Shown: positions 47,201-59,974, counted from the stretch's first letter. The stretch: 64,000 nucleotides of DNA from Acanthacorydalis orientalis (GCA_034766995.1 CM068313.1:4085461-4149460), one strand, 5' to 3'. A program made the numbers and translations. Notes: generated from the sequence alone by a model not told the origin.

Positions 47201-47527
47201 AGAAAAATCTGTCAAAATTTTCTGTATCTTAGCGCTGTTAGGATGATGGAGTCTCCATCGAAATAAGTTTAAGCAAAATTGAACACTTGGACATTTTTGA
47301 TCAGAATAAAATTGAACGGTTCAAAACCGAGTGGAAAATTATTTATGAAAACATCAACATAATAGTTTATTTAATTCTCAAATCTGTTCTTTTGATCTTG
47401 TCACGTTTTACCAACAAATCAGTTATCTGAAACGTTTATTGTGTTTCATTCTAAACAACTTTCTAAACCAATTCCCTTTATCGTTCTTACAACAACAATA
47501 AGATTTATAGCTTTTTTTCCGTTTCAG

Positions 47528-48282
47528 GTGTACGAGCAGGTGTGTTTATTTCTTACCATTCAAGATATTATGTTGTTAGTTTATACGCTCGAATGTCTTT
47601 ACTCGTTATCGTCTCTCGGCGAACGCGCCTGTAATTCAATAATAAAAGTCCACGGCGTCATTGACGTCCTCGTCGCGCTGATCACCGTCGAAGCTCAATC
47701 GTACGGCCCGAAAGCGTGTATCGGAATGAAAGTCATCGAGACGGTGCCGCAGGGCGGCGTCTTGACGCCTACAACTTCACAGACGACAATCACGACCGCG
47801 CCGATATCGTCGTCGACCGTCACAACGACGATGACGAGCCTATCCAACGTCACCGTCTCGTCGATCAGTTCGCCGGTGTTCTCGACGCCGTCACTCGTGA
47901 CGATCGCGACGCCGATCACGAGGAATACACCGTCGGTCGTGACGCCGACGCCGAGGATCGTACAGAACACGTACACGCCGATCTCGTCGCAGCCGACGGT
48001 GACGGTGCCGCAGCCCCCTGTGCAACTGGCGCAGACCGTGCAGCAGATCCAGCATCAGCTGACTGCGAACTCGCCGAATCAGAACGTGCAGCAGCAACAC
48101 GCGCACCAGCAGGCGATCCAGGAGAACGAACATTTTGCTCAAGCGTGGCTGAGGGCCACTTTCGAGCCGGACGTCAAGTCCCGTGTCGAACAACAGGAAC
48201 TGTACAGAAATTATTTAAACTCGTGTTCGAAGATGGGACGGAAAGGCGTCATCGCGCCGCTGCATTTTCCTAGAATTGTCAG
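47528..48282 (+). CDS. ARID2: ARID2 exon W5: last ARM-like helices, Thr/Ser linker, start of RFX domain
   Basis: The exon starts in phase 0 at VYEQVCLFLTIQDIMLLVYT and continues LECLYSLSSLGERACNSIIK, then VHGVIDVLVALITVEAQSYG. This matches the vertebrate '[23 protein letters not shown]..I' segment. About 95 residues rich in Thr, Ser, Val and Pro follow, then a Gln/His-rich patch. The exon ends with EHFAQAWLRATFEPDVKSRV, EQQELYRNYLNSCSKMGRKG and VIAPLHFPRIVR, the first part of an RFX-type winged-helix DNA-binding domain. Length 755 bases, phase 0 in and 2 out, donor GTAAAG. A 185-codon ORF in another frame (47716-48273) is a shadow caused by the high GC of third positions. Confidence 0.97.
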
Positions 48283-49252
48283 GTAAAGTAACTATTTTGT
48301 ATCAACTGCACGAATCTGGTACTGAAAAGCATTGTCATTACCGATGGTCGAAATGCATTCATGTTCTTTGTAATTATTTTTTTAAATCCATCTTATTCTA
48401 AAATATAATTCCGTTCATTGTTACCAATTGTTTCTCGTTTCTTCAGCAATCATTCTGCCTTTAAAAAACATGAGTTTCAAATCAAAAAAGCTTATGCTTC
48501 GAAAATAAATCAAGAATGTTCACTACCTCTACTTTTGAGTTAATTTCTGAAAATAGATCTATAGATCCACTGTTTAGAAAAAGAAATAAAAACATTTTCT
48601 TTCTTAAAATAAAAAAAAATGTTTCAATTTTTTTTACTTATTTTCCAATTTTTTTTAATTTTTTCCACTAAATATTAAAAATGAAAAACACAAGTCTACC
48701 AAAAGTCACAACATAATTTGATTTTATTATAACTTGTGAAATTTTGAATAAATTCACAAAAAAACTTGCATGTTATCCTTACTTATATCACAAACTAATT
48801 GTGGAAGTAAATGTCTTTCAAATCCCACTCCAGCGTCCTCATAGTTTTGTCCTCTTCATTTTATGTTTTTATACCAGTTTGTAACATATTTTAAAATAAA
48901 ATCATTTTTAAAATACTGTCATTTCTTTTGAGTTAATGAATCTAAACTCTATTTATCCAAAGAATACTAAAAGAGTTTGCATTCGTTTTTGTTAAAAATA
49001 TTGGTTTCCTCAGATGAAGCCTTTAAAAGTAGATTCGAGAGAGAAATCGGGAGGAACTGAAGTGTACACTTCTCATATCAGATTTGCTGTCTTATGCAGG
49101 TGTGTTCTTCACACCCATAATTTATTTGAATTATTTAAAAAGAATGTACTGAATAATACAGCCAGAATCTTAAAAAACTGTGAATGAAACAAGAACGTTT
49201 TTTTTTAAGAAAAAAAAATCGAATACAATTAAAACGCGTTGCATATTTTTAG
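48283..49252 (+). other. ARID2: intron between W5 and W6 (970 bp)
   Basis: Donor GTAAAG, acceptor ATTTTTAG ending at 49252. AT-rich with poly-A and poly-T runs. Nothing else recognised. It splits the RFX-type domain inside an Arg codon. Confidence 0.85.
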
Positions 49253-49607
49253 ATGCGTCTTTGGCGGCACCGTCGGTCCGAACCCAACGAAATTCGATAA
49301 TCTGTTATATTACGAAGGCATCAAACTGCGACCGACGCCACTTGTAAATACGTACACGCCGCCGACGCAGATCGCGAACACGCAGCCGCAGCCGAGACCG
49401 GCGACGCCGATAAAAACGACGAACAGACGCACAAAGACGCCGACGATGCAAGTGTCTGTTCCATCGACGACGCCGGACAGCACCGCAAACGATATTATGG
49501 TAACTACGCCACCACCTTCTCCGGCCTCTCCGATACTAAAAGCGCAATTGAGTGCTCCTTCAAAAATAAAAGAATCTCCTGTAAAAATTGATACGAATAA
49601 ATGTCAA
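49253..49607 (+). CDS. ARID2: ARID2 exon W6: end of RFX winged helix and Pro/Thr-rich linker
   Basis: The exon completes the Arg codon of W5 and continues CVFGGTVGPNPTKFDNLLYY and EGIKLRPTPLVNTYTPPTQI. The CVFGGTVGPN motif followed by a Tyr-Tyr/Gly-Ile-Lys strand is the wing end of the ARID2 RFX-type domain, as in human '..LRTVFPNHTVKR..HIHVVGVKRR'. After that come about 75 Pro/Thr/Ser residues with phospho-acceptor-like TPP/SPAS motifs. Donor GTAAGT at 49608; 355 bases; phase 2 in, 0 out. Confidence 0.95.
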
Positions 49608-50106
49608 GTAAGTACGGGAATCATTCGTCTATGCTTTTCGTAATTCTTTTGCGTAGGGTTTTTTTTTTTAAATCAGAGCTCCGATTCCGTTCTTATCTGA
49701 TTTTTCATAATGATATGTATATCCATCCTAGTCTTGATATAAGAATCGTTACAACGTTCGAAATAGCCAAGAGATGGAATTTCAGTTAGGTCATTCCTCC
49801 ATGTAGGTCATATCTCAATCGGATGAAGTACAAATTAATTCGATTTTAATAAAGATGAAGTTTTTAAAACATTGAAAAGTACAGAAATATCACTCTGAAG
49901 CATTCTCTTATCAAATCAGCCAATTTTCTAATGTAATAGGTGATGCGATAGATGAATGACCCAATGTTTGAAAGAACAGTTGATTCTCTTGAAAGAATGC
50001 TTGTTTTTTTAATATCCTTTTCCGTAACAATAATTATGACAAGACTAGGTATACATAAAAACAGGATCGAAGTTGTAATTAAATCCGTATGTGTTTATAT
50101 GTGAAG
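49608..50106 (+). other. ARID2: intron between W6 and W7 (499 bp)
   Basis: Donor GTAAGT. The acceptor, TGTGAAG ending at 50106, has a weak pyrimidine tract. AT-rich, with no recognised repeat. Confidence 0.75.
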
Positions 50107-50412
50107 GCCTCAGCGCATCCTCATCTAAGTCAAGCACTGCTCGGTTCCAACATCCCTACTCCGGTCGTCTCGAACGCACAGAAAGAGAATTCTCTCACGC
50201 CGATTTCGACGGCGACGTCGGTGGCTCCGTCGTCATCATCATCCTCATCTTCGTCCTGCTCGTCGGTCGGTAATCAACAACAGAGTAGTTCGTCCCTCAT
50301 CAAAAGTCTACTCGCGACAAAGGTAAACGACTGCATGCCAGTTATCAGCATGACGCCCGCCAGTGTTGTTACGATGCCGGAGTGCAGCGTACCTGCAACT
50401 GTAGTGCCGCAG
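50107..50412 (+). CDS. ARID2: ARID2 exon W7: conserved SLIK-LL motif in Ser-rich linker
   Basis: The exon reads ASAHPHLSQALLGSNIPTPV, then a run of Ser residues, then QQSSSSLIKSLLATKVNDCM and PVISMTPASVVTMPECSVPA. SSLIK.LLA.K corresponds to the short conserved 'SSLIKQLLLPKRG' island in the vertebrate ARID2 disordered region. Length 306 bases, phase 0 both ends. Both splice sites are weaker than elsewhere: acceptor TGTGAAG with a poor pyrimidine tract, donor GTAACA at 50413. The reading frame stays open past the donor to 50643, so intron retention would add about 77 unrelated codons before a stop. Confidence 0.88.
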
Positions 50413-50654
50413 GTAACAATTAACACGTCTAACATTACTAACTTTTTTTTTTTTTTGACCGAGTTGTTTTATGTTGCCGTGTGTGATTTTTTGTGCGAAT
50501 GTTCGGTCAAACTTATTTTTTCAGTTTATATGAAATATACACCTAGATTCCACTATGAGATTCTTGAAAAACGCGAGGAAAAATTGAAACTACATAAATC
50601 GAAGTATAATTTCCACAAAAGCCATTTTAAGTATCGAAAATAATTGACTGAATT

Positions 50655-50910
50655 TCACTATATGAAACTTTTTCACCATACAAACCACAAAGAATTTTTC
50701 TGATAAAAAAAATAGATGAGGATTGATCTTTTTTGATTCTTATTTAAATAAACACATTTCGATGACGATGCCAAGATACTGAAAAATTAGAATCGAACTG
50801 CATATGAACTATCAAAAAGAATCAATAATCATTCATTGAATATTTAAGTCAGAAAAACTCTTTACTACTTGTGAAGTGAAAAAATCATTAATTTGTAAAA
50901 TGAATCATGT
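50655..50910. repeat. foldback-family copy
   Basis: CACCATACAAACCACAAAGA and CACATTTCGATGACGATGCC on the left are mirrored by CAATAATCATTCATTGAATA and TTGTGAAGTGAAAAAATCAT on the right. The central part has decayed. Confidence 0.65.
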
Positions 50911-50929
50911 GCCAGAAATATATTGTTCT

Positions 50930-51850
50930 CTAGAAATATATAATAATATAAATACTGGTATGCTGTGAAAAGATGACACCAAAGATAGTTAATAACAAAA
51001 GTATATCGATTTCTATATTAGATTACAAGATGCAAGTGCAATACACTCGTTATTTCTTACACTCTTTGTCTGTCCGATCTTATTCATTTTTCCTTGTGTA
51101 CAAAGCTATTTTGTTACTGAATTGATCAGATTTTTTTATGGTTTCTGGAATGAGTGGAAAAAGTCTGCCTTTCTCATTTTTATCATATGCAAAGTTGAAA
51201 ATTTGTTCATTTTTTTTTAATTTATGGATGAATGAAAAATTCATTTGTGAAAATGAGTTTAACCACAGTAACAGAAAAATATATTCATAAATATATAATT
51301 ATAGAAATATTGGTAAAGTGTAAAAATACGACATCAAAGATAGCTATTCAAAGATTTTTATTAGATTAAAAAATACAGCGCACCGTTCTCTCTTACACTC
51401 TTCGTGTGTGTAATTTTCTGTCACTTTTCCCAGTGTGTAAGGCTATTTAGAACTCTTGATTTTTTTTATTTTTATAGTTCTTGGTATAGTAAAAAAATCA
51501 TTTTTTGAAATGAAATTAACTGCAGTATCAGAAATATATTGTGGCCCATAAATATATTCAATTTGGATAGACTGTGAAAATACATCAAAAATAGCTAAGA
51601 ACTAAATGATATACATTGTACTTAGATCATAAAATACAAAATGTAGTGTACTCGTTCTCTCTCACACTCATTGTATGTATATCTTTGACTCCATTTTTCT
51701 TAGCGTACCGAGCTTTTCACTTAGAAAGCTGTGAAAATACATCAAAGATAGCAACAAAACTGTGTATCGATTTTGATGTTAGATCTTAAGTTCATCGTGC
51801 AACGTACTCTTTCTCTTTCATACTCTTTATCTGCCTGCTTTTCTATCTCA
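50930..51850 (+). repeat. tandem array, about 4 diverged units in intron W7-W8
   Basis: The blocks GTGAAAA.ATGACA.CAAAGATAG, then TCGATTT..T.TTAGATTA and CTCGTT.TCTCTTACACTC, recur near 50965, 51320, 51570 and 51730. Spacing is uneven (150-350 bp). Confidence 0.65.
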
Positions 51851-53611
51851 TTTCTTCCTATGCACAGAACTGTCATTTTTTTTTTTAAAAAAAAACAATT
51901 AAAAATTTGTTTTTGTTTTCGATTTGTAGATTAGGAAAAAATCATTTTTGAAACTGAGAATCAGCCTCAACTGTAATCATTTCACACAATAAAAAAATCC
52001 ATACACTGTAGTGTTTAAAACGTTTAGTATCTTATGGAAATGAAATAAAAAAAGAACGAAAACTTCATTTCTCTCTCTAACAAATGTACATATATCGACT
52101 TGTGTGAATTAATTGTTTATTTTTTCTGAATGCAAGTGTGTGTATTTACTAACAGTAGCATTTATAAACAAACTGGACATTTTATTGAAATGACTCGACA
52201 TCCAACGTTCGATATTGGATAGATTTTTTCCTTAAGTAAAACATTTTTGTTTAAATAGCACCGTACTAATGAACTAAGTCCGTATACGTCGACGAGTGAA
52301 TTTTCAAAACCGTATCGATACATGCACGAATTGTTGTGTAGAGTGCCATTAATATATTTGAAACAATAACAAAATTAATTATGTATAAAAAAAGTATCAC
52401 GCATGAGTGAAGTAACTGAGTTGATTCTAAAAACAGATTTTTAATTCGTCGAGTTTGATGTAAACTTTAACGTATTTTAAAATAAACTTCTATTTGATCG
52501 AATTTAATTTCAAACGTGTGTTGTTTTTTTTATTCGATCTTAGATTCGATTACAGACAAATCTCGTACACCAGTCACATAAAAATGAGATCTTACTTCTT
52601 TGATAAAATGTGGTTAAATAGAAAAAAAAACAACATACAGAAATAGAGAGAAACTGATATGTTGATGACCCGTTGATGTAAATGCTCATTGTTTAATGAG
52701 TCATTCTTACAGTTGTCCATTCACTTTTTGTGTTTTTATTGTCAGTAAACTTGAGGGAAGTTTAAGATATATTAAAATATATTGTTTATTTATCTAAATG
52801 AAAGTGTATTGATAGATTCGATCAAATGTAGAAGTTTATCGAATAGACATATGTTGAGCATTGTTTGAATTGTATGCACGGCGAGTGAAAAAAGTGTTTA
52901 AGCTTCAAAAAAATGAAATTAAAAAATATATTTCACAGTTCTAGAATGTTTAAAGATGGATTATTTTTTTGATCTGTGGAGGGAAACAAGAACTCATATA
53001 TGAGGGTGAGGGTGTGAAAGTGAATTTAGCCATAGTATTAGATCTAGAGTTTCTTCACTAATTGTAATGTTTTTTTTTTTAAAAAAAACAACAAATATAA
53101 TACTAAATATAACAGAAACAAACGTACCTTAAAATAGAATTTTTATGTCAATTTATTTCTTTTGAAAACTTCTTATCAAAGTATTCATTCACTGATTTCG
53201 AACAAATAACAATTTTGGTATTATCCCACTTGTAAATTCTCGTGAATGCAAGATTACAATTCTTTATAGACTTTTGTGTGTCTATAAAATATTTGCCTAT
53301 ATTTTTTTGTAATTTTCCATATTTTTAGTATTGACATGAAGAGCAAAAAAATCTGAAAATAAAAGTACTCCTAACAAGCAATTAAGTTGAGTGAATGAAT
53401 ACTTTTTTGAACTTGAATTAAAGGTATGTGTGTTTGCTTGTTTATTGTAAATTAAAAAAAATCTTTTCATTATAATTACTGGATTTTGATTTTCTTTTGG
53501 TATCTTGTTAAGAATGTGAACATTAATATTTTTTAATCTGAAGTCTGTGAATACTTTTTTGGCTCGCTATATGTTTTTATCATTTTGCTCATAAATCGAA
53601 ATGTTATTTAG

Positions 53612-55866
53612 GTTGCACAGAGACAGCAGCAGCAACGGTTGCTCTCACAACAATTACAGTCACAGCCCCAGCAACAGCTCTCGTCGCCGCAGCCTGTCAT
53701 ACAAGTTAACAAGAATGTGAAATCTCAGAAGCAAGCGAAGAACGATTCGGCGAAGATAGCGCGTGTGAATGGCGCCAGGACGCCGATACAAGAAAACGAG
53801 CTGCTGGATTCGCTCGTCACGTCGACAGTCCAAGGCGCTTTAGTAGACAATCGAACCACCATGCAGAATTCCATTCAACGCGGCAGAAACACGCAAGTTC
53901 CTCCGCCACTAGCACCGTTAAGTACAAGCACTGTCGCGCGACAGTCGAAATCGAATAAAATCGAATCGGAGGACTCCGATTCGACCGGTAATAATTCAGT
54001 GGCGTCGAGTAGCGGACTCGGCACTATACAGAGTAACGCGATCAGCGATAACGTCTCGTCGACGGAGGACGGCGAGAATTCGCTGACGAGCTTCGAAGGA
54101 CTGTTACTGAACGGGATCCAGAACTCGATCGACATCGACGCTCCGTGTGTGGACGACAACGCGACGAATATTCCTATCGTTAAACCGAAATCGCAGAGTC
54201 TGATGCTCGCGGATTTGCTCGAGAAGAAGATCGAAAAGAAAGAGCCGCCGTTGATGAACGGCGTCATCGGCAAAGAGTTGAGGATCGGCGAAAAAGGACT
54301 GGAACTGGTCGAGAATCATATCGAACGCGTGCTGATGTCTAAAAGCGATAATTCTAAAATCGTATCACCGACAGCGGCCGAAGAGACGAAGGTATCTGTC
54401 ATCGTGTCGTCGGATACCATCGAGCTCACGGCCGCGACTGATAATCTAGCGAATAACGGTGATAACGCCCTATGCAATAAAGTAATCAACGATGAAATCA
54501 TGGATCACGACGGGCCTGTAACAACACCAACGACGCTGAAGAGGCCGGCCGAAGAACCTGGCGATGTGCAGGTGAAACGACCGAACAATTCGTCAGTGAT
54601 TGTTACGAACACGAGCATTAATGGTACAGCAGCAGTTGAAGAAGTTTCGAACAAAGAAATATCGACGATGATAACAATTCCGGTCGAAGGAGACGATAAC
54701 GAAGGTGGAAGCGTGTCATCAACAGCAGCTAATTTGTATGCAGCTCTAGCGGCAGACGTTCTAGACGAAGAGGATTTAGACGAGGAGGCGCCTGCTCAAC
54801 CAGAGACGCCGGTACCGACTCCGCCGGTACCTATGGGCATCCAACAGAATAATTTAACACTGACGCCGGCATCTCCTGTGCCGGTACAAGTGCCGATGTC
54901 GGTGCAACAGCCACAACAGCAGCAGTTGATCATGCACAGCAACAACCGTCCAATCATTGTCACGCAGGCGCAGATCGCGAACACGGGCCAAGTACTTTTC
55001 ACCGCCGGAGGACAAATCATCCAGCAGCAACAGACTGCCGTCGCCACGATGAAAACGGGGCCTCAAGGTATGCCGGTGCTCGTACAGACCGGTTCGGGGA
55101 GTCCTTCGATGCAACAGCAGAGAGTGATGCTGTCGCAAATGCATCAAGGCATGCAGTTCGTTGCTAGTGGATCGCAGCCTGGTCAGTACGTCTTGTCGAG
55201 CGGCACCGCTGCCGGTCAGACGACTTACGTGATGGCTCAGCCGCAAACGGCGCTCGTACAAGGTCAAGCGCAGACCGTGCTCGTCGCGCAGACGTCGCAG
55301 CAACAGGGCGCGAAAACGATAATCATCCTGCAGCCGCAGACGGCGAGCGCGCAAGCCACCCACCACCAGAAAGTCGTCATGACGCCGCAAGGCCAGCAGG
55401 TCGTCGTGACGCAGGTGTCGAGACCGATGCTCCAGAGTCCGACCGTCGGTAACGCCATGTCTTCCGCGCTGGTCTCGACCGCGAACCAGGTGCAGCAGTC
55501 GATCGCGACCGCGGTGACGTCGATGACGACGTCGTCGATCGTTCAGAACGTACAGAATCTCCAGAATTGTGCGACCGTTGTGACGCCGCCGGCACAAAGT
55601 ACACTTAATAAAATCGTAACGTCGAATGCGGCAGTGAACACGAATAACAATTCGATATCTAAGGTGATTGTGGAATCGACGAATGGTGCTGTTAACAGAG
55701 ACATTAATACCACGAATCAGCAGATGTTGAACTCTAATCTTAGTGCGAATGCGAAAATGGCGAAACTGACCACAGCTACTGTACGGCCGCAACAACAACC
55801 TTTCACAGTACAAAGGACTACAGTATTGGACTATCCATTCATTTGTGAATGGAAAGGATGCACGAG
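53612..55866 (+). CDS. ARID2: ARID2 exon W8: long Gln/Ser/Thr-rich region and start of first zinc finger
   Basis: This 2,255-base exon opens with VAQRQQQQRLLSQQLQSQPQ, a Gln-rich start. It has acidic/Ser islands (SNKIESEDSDSTGNNSVASS), then the conserved helical patch SLMLADLLEKKIEKKEPPLM, which includes an LxxLL motif (LADLL, 54206-54220) of the type used for coactivator or nuclear-receptor contacts. KRPAEE follows, matching vertebrate 'KRPAED'. Then come about 250 Gln/Val/Thr/Met-rich residues typical of ARID2 low-complexity regions. The end, DYPFICEWKGCTR, is the first half of C2H2 finger 1, with the paired Cys of C-x4-C. Donor GTCAGT at 55867; phase 0 in, 2 out. A 319-codon antisense ORF (54854-55813) is a composition shadow. 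Confidence 0.96.
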
Positions 55867-56798
55867 GTCAGTACACCTATTATATCTAATTACTTATATT
55901 TATTCGTCTCACGACATTCATCCAATATTCTCTCGACAAAACTGAAAATAATATAAATAATAAATGAAATCTATTCGGCTTCGATATTATTTTCGACAAG
56001 AAAAAAATATATTCGAATGTCTCGACTTGAAAGTATTTAATATTTTATAAAACATTTCATCCTTTTCTTGCCGTTAAACATTTATGGCTGTATTGTTCGC
56101 TTGAATAATTATAAATTCAAATGATATTTTTCGAAATTTATTGATTTCGTATTCATAAACAGTTACTTCTTTTCCGTCCGTTTGTATTCAGGTAGACGGA
56201 ATCCTTTATTTGAAATGTATAATAGATAAATCTGCAGGTACTTCTACAATTATTTAAACAGAAATAAAAGGAAAGTCAAGAATATCTTGCATATGAGATC
56301 GTTTTCAGTTAAAGTATTTATTCTTTTGAATAGAAACTTGTTCAGAATTTATAAACTGTTAATTTTTAAACACATTTAAAATTACTGTATTGTGTGTTAT
56401 AGCTTGAATATTTTATTTTTTTTAGATAGGCAAATTTAAGCCAGTGGTAGATAGATTGATTTAAGCCAGTGTTCGATTTTAATATGAATACACTTTGAAT
56501 TAAGTCTATGATTTATTTGTTTTTTAATTGAATATTTAAAAAAATCTCTCTTGCTTTCATCGTAAAATAATTCTAAAGTATAACATTTTCACCCGAATCT
56601 TAATTTTCATACTCTAATTATGTTTGATATAATTTTGCATACTTTATTTTATTGTCGAAATGTGACAAACAAATATAAATCAAATAAAAAAGCTCACTTG
56701 TATAAAAACTATTTATCATCTTTATTGTTGCTTGTGTGCATTTCGACGGTAATGTCCTCACCCTATGAGCGCTAAAATATAGACACATTTTCTTTGTA

Positions 56799-57042
56799 TT
56801 ATGTGTACAAATTCATTCGGTACCTCTTTTTATTGGAAATTAAACTCGCTACTAAGTTCTAATTAAATACTAATTAAGTTCACTACTCTTTTGTGAGGTT
56901 ATACCAACTGCTTGACCAAGATACATAGTGTTTTAAATATTAATGTTATCACTTTAAAATCCTAGAACGACGACAAAATATAATTTGGAACAGAGTCATC
57001 ATTGATTTAGTTTAAAGCCACATAATTATTTTTTACACCTAA
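56799..57042 (-). mobile_element. deleted mariner derivative, about 244 bp
   Basis: Both ends are present (GTGTACAAATTCATTCGGTA and AATTATTTTTTACACCTAA), but the transposase is almost wholly deleted. The internal blocks CTACTCTTTTGTGAGGTTAT and CATAGTGTTTTAAATATTAA match the element at 11561-12775. It is a MITE-sized derivative in the same orientation as the others. Confidence 0.72.
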
Positions 57043-57049
57043 TACTTCC

Positions 57050-57370
57050 ATTATTTTTTCACTCCACAAACCATAAAAAAAATTCTGATAAAAAATATTC
57101 AATAAATAAATCATTATCGATTATTGTTGATTGTTACTTTTACACACTTCCACGCCATTGGTTTCATCCTTTGAGCGCTGAAGTAAAAAAAAAATTTTTT
57201 CCTACTTCACTGATTTTTCAGTACAGATTTCTGTTCCTCAGCACTCAAAAGATGAGACATTGCTATCGAAGTGCGTATAAACGATAATCAACATTTATCG
57301 GTAATCAATTATTGAACATTTTTGATTCGAAAAATGTTTGAGGATAAATGAATTTAGTCATAGTGTTCTG
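57050..57370. repeat. foldback-family copy
   Basis: TTTTTTCACTCCACAAACCA, then TCATCCTTTGAGCGCTGAAG, are mirrored by CAGCACTCAAAAGATGAGAC and GATAAATGAATTTAGTCATA. It directly follows a deleted mariner (56799-57042). Confidence 0.75.
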
Positions 57371-58574
57371 GTTAAGAATTATAAATTGTCTATCAGTATT
57401 TACTGAAAATTGCTGTCAGAATAAAATGTATAAATTGGTTTTCATAAAAGCCATGTAGAAAATCGAAGTTCATGTTAATAATTAATTAGTAATTTATTTA
57501 TAAGTAATTCTTTAAAAATACATTATAGAAAATCAAAGTTCATGTTTGTAATTAATTAGTAATTTGTTTATAATAATTCTTTAAAAATACATTGTAGAAT
57601 TGACGTTCATGTTTATAACATGTCTAAAAATAAAATAAAAATTTCCGAATATATAAATAGTATTTAAAAGATTTTTTTTATATTTGTGTGTAATTAATTC
57701 AGGGGTTGTTGTCAAGTCTTGTCAGTAGATTAAGTTCAACAAATGATTTCAATGAAATATACTTTGAAACATTGTATTTTTAATTAATTTCTTTCGAATA
57801 ATTTACTTGAAGAACCGAACAGATAGTGTCTAAGTTTATTTTCACATATAAATTGTTTTTAATCCAAGAAACTACATTTTTTTTAAAAAAATAGGTTTTT
57901 GTAATTTATAGGGTTAAAGAGAATTAATTTGTGAAAGGGAATTTAAACTGTGTTCGAACTCCATTGTAGTTAAATCGACAGGGTTTTCTGTACAGGTTGT
58001 TCAATATATATTTTTCTATACCTCATCGAATGAAGAGGTTTGTGAGGAAGTAAACAAAAAAATGTAGAAGTAAATTTAGCCAGTGTCAAAAACATATTCC
58101 ATCGAGTAATCGAATTATTTATGTGTGTTAACATTTTTCAAAATAACGATCAAATTTTAAATAATGTTAAGCATACCTAGATATAAGAAAAAAAAACAAT
58201 AAGGGTTGATGTACAAATTACTTTCTTCGTCGATAACGGCTTCGTTATCTTTAAGAATATGTTTTGCAGTTTCCAAATATATCTTTTTACTTTCATAACT
58301 GTAACAACCATAGTCTATTTATAGATTAAAATCAAAATTGTATTGTTTTTATATTTATGATTCCGTTGATGCTTAATCCTAGTAGTCTTCATGATTTTAA
58401 ATCGTTTTTTTTTTTTTGTTTTTATTTACTACTAGTTTCGGCACGTGTGATATCTAATGTCTATTTCAGAGAACTTCTACTTATCTGAAATATACCTGAA
58501 GATAGCAACAGTAAAGTAGAACAATAGAATAACTATAGAATCATTATTCAAAATGTCACTAGTTGGCAGATATA

Positions 58575-59076
58575 TTAGGTGTATAAATCAATTCGATGCC
58601 TTTTGTTATCGAAAATGAATGTTTGTGGAAAAACTAAATACATTTCAATCCTTTAAATTTGCTCCATCCATTGAGTAACTGACGAATCTTTTGTCGAAAA
58701 AAATATGGCGGATTTGGATTGATGAAGTGGTCAATACATTTTTGGACCTCTTCTTCCACTGTTTAGCATTTTTTTTGCATATTTTATGCATCATGACACC
58801 TCCTCTCAAAGCTAAATAAATCATTCCCTCAGCTTCGGCGGCATTTTTTTCAACTGGAATGCAAAAAGTAACCAATATCTAATATACTGCTTTTCGGACA
58901 CAATTGTGTCCACTACTGTTTTGTGAGGTTGTGTCAACTGCTTAGCCAAGGTATATAGTATTTTTAAATATTAAATTTGGCATTTCAAAATCTTAAATAG
59001 ACGAGAAGATATTTTAATTGAGAACAGAGTTGTGATTGATTCACTTTAAATGCGCAGAATTATTTTTTACGTCTAA
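58575..59076 (-). mobile_element. deleted mariner derivative, 502 bp
   Basis: The ends TTAGGTGTATAAATCAATTC and ATTATTTTTTACGTCTAA lie between TA dinucleotides. A minus-strand open stretch (58645-58875) joins an N-terminal piece (CIPVEKNAAEAEGMIYLALR) directly to a C-terminal piece (KRSKNVLTTSSIQIRHIFFD), skipping the catalytic core. The same internal junction is seen in the copies at 38975 and 11561, which suggests that one deletion derivative was amplified. Confidence 0.78.
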
Positions 59077-59974
59077 TACTTCCATAATTTTTCCACTCCA
59101 CAAACCACAGAAAAGGAAATTTAATCCAAAGCGTTCAATAAATCATTATTGATTGTTTTTGATTATTACTTAATTTTGATTCTTATGTAAATGAAAGGCG
59201 CCGAAATAATTTTTACACCTAATAGAAATGTATGTCAGAAATGCCACTGTAGCTAAATGAATATTTACAAATGATCTTTTCATTCACCCACGAATCACAT
59301 GAAATATTCTGATCAAAAATGTTTAATAATCGATTGTTAATAATTTGAATTGTTGTTTATACACATTTCGTTGCCATTATCCTCAAAACGCAAAGGAGAG
59401 AAATTTTTCTTTAGAAAAATCAGATTTTTTGTATAAAAACTTTCACTGGGCTGGAAGAGTTTTTTTGTGGACTACTTGATTCGATTCGTCCAGTACAGTT
59501 ACTATGGAAGGCTCCTTCTTACTGACTTTTAAAAAAATATTCTTATCCACTAAAGACAAATTTATAAACTGATTGTGCAGTTTGAAGAGTTTATTGAATT
59601 TCATGGATGAATTTTTTCTCGTCTCATTAATCGCAAAGTGGTAAGAAAATAATTATTAATCGGTCTTAATTCTTGCTTATCGGATGCTATTTTTCTCAGA
59701 ACGTTAAGGTACCGACGAATCAGACTTTTCTATACCTTAGTGCCCCGAGAATGACAGTATCACTATCGAAATCATAAATTACAATTTAAATCTGCTTCAG
59801 TTCATTTTCAAAAATGCTTCAGACCACACGCTGTTTTCAAATCATTTCCAATTAAAGATTTTCTGTATTTGCGTTTCTAAGACGATGTCATTGCTACCAA
59901 ATTTCACAAATCAATATCTCACTCCATTAACCACAAAATATTTTTCTAATTAAAAATTATTAATAACTGATTAA

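Larger units (their letters stand above)
45205..47527 (+). other. ARID2: intron between W4 and W5 (2,323 bp)
   Basis: Donor GTAAGT, acceptor GTTTCAG ending at 47527. It contains an almost complete foldback element with a strong palindrome (45290-45591), an ACCGGTTTC-type repeat (about 45890-46115), another foldback copy (46880-47200) and a half copy (47205-47350). Confidence 0.85.
50413..53611 (+). other. ARID2: intron between W7 and W8 (3,199 bp)
   Basis: Donor GTAACA, acceptor TTATTTAG ending at 53611. It begins with a poly-T run and contains a foldback copy (about 50655-50910) and four divergent tandem units (50930-51850). The remaining 1.7 kb is plain AT-rich sequence. Confidence 0.82.

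Noticed and set aside
47716..48273. 185-codon ORF in another + frame of exon W5
   Set aside because: The exon's real frame matches ARID2 on both sides of the splice junctions; this frame is Asp/Arg/Ala-rich composition noise.
54854..55813. 319-codon antisense ORF under exon W8
   Set aside because: It is Arg/His-rich without recognisable motifs and mirrors the Gln/Thr/Val codons of a proven exon; third-position GC makes stop codons rare on the other strand.
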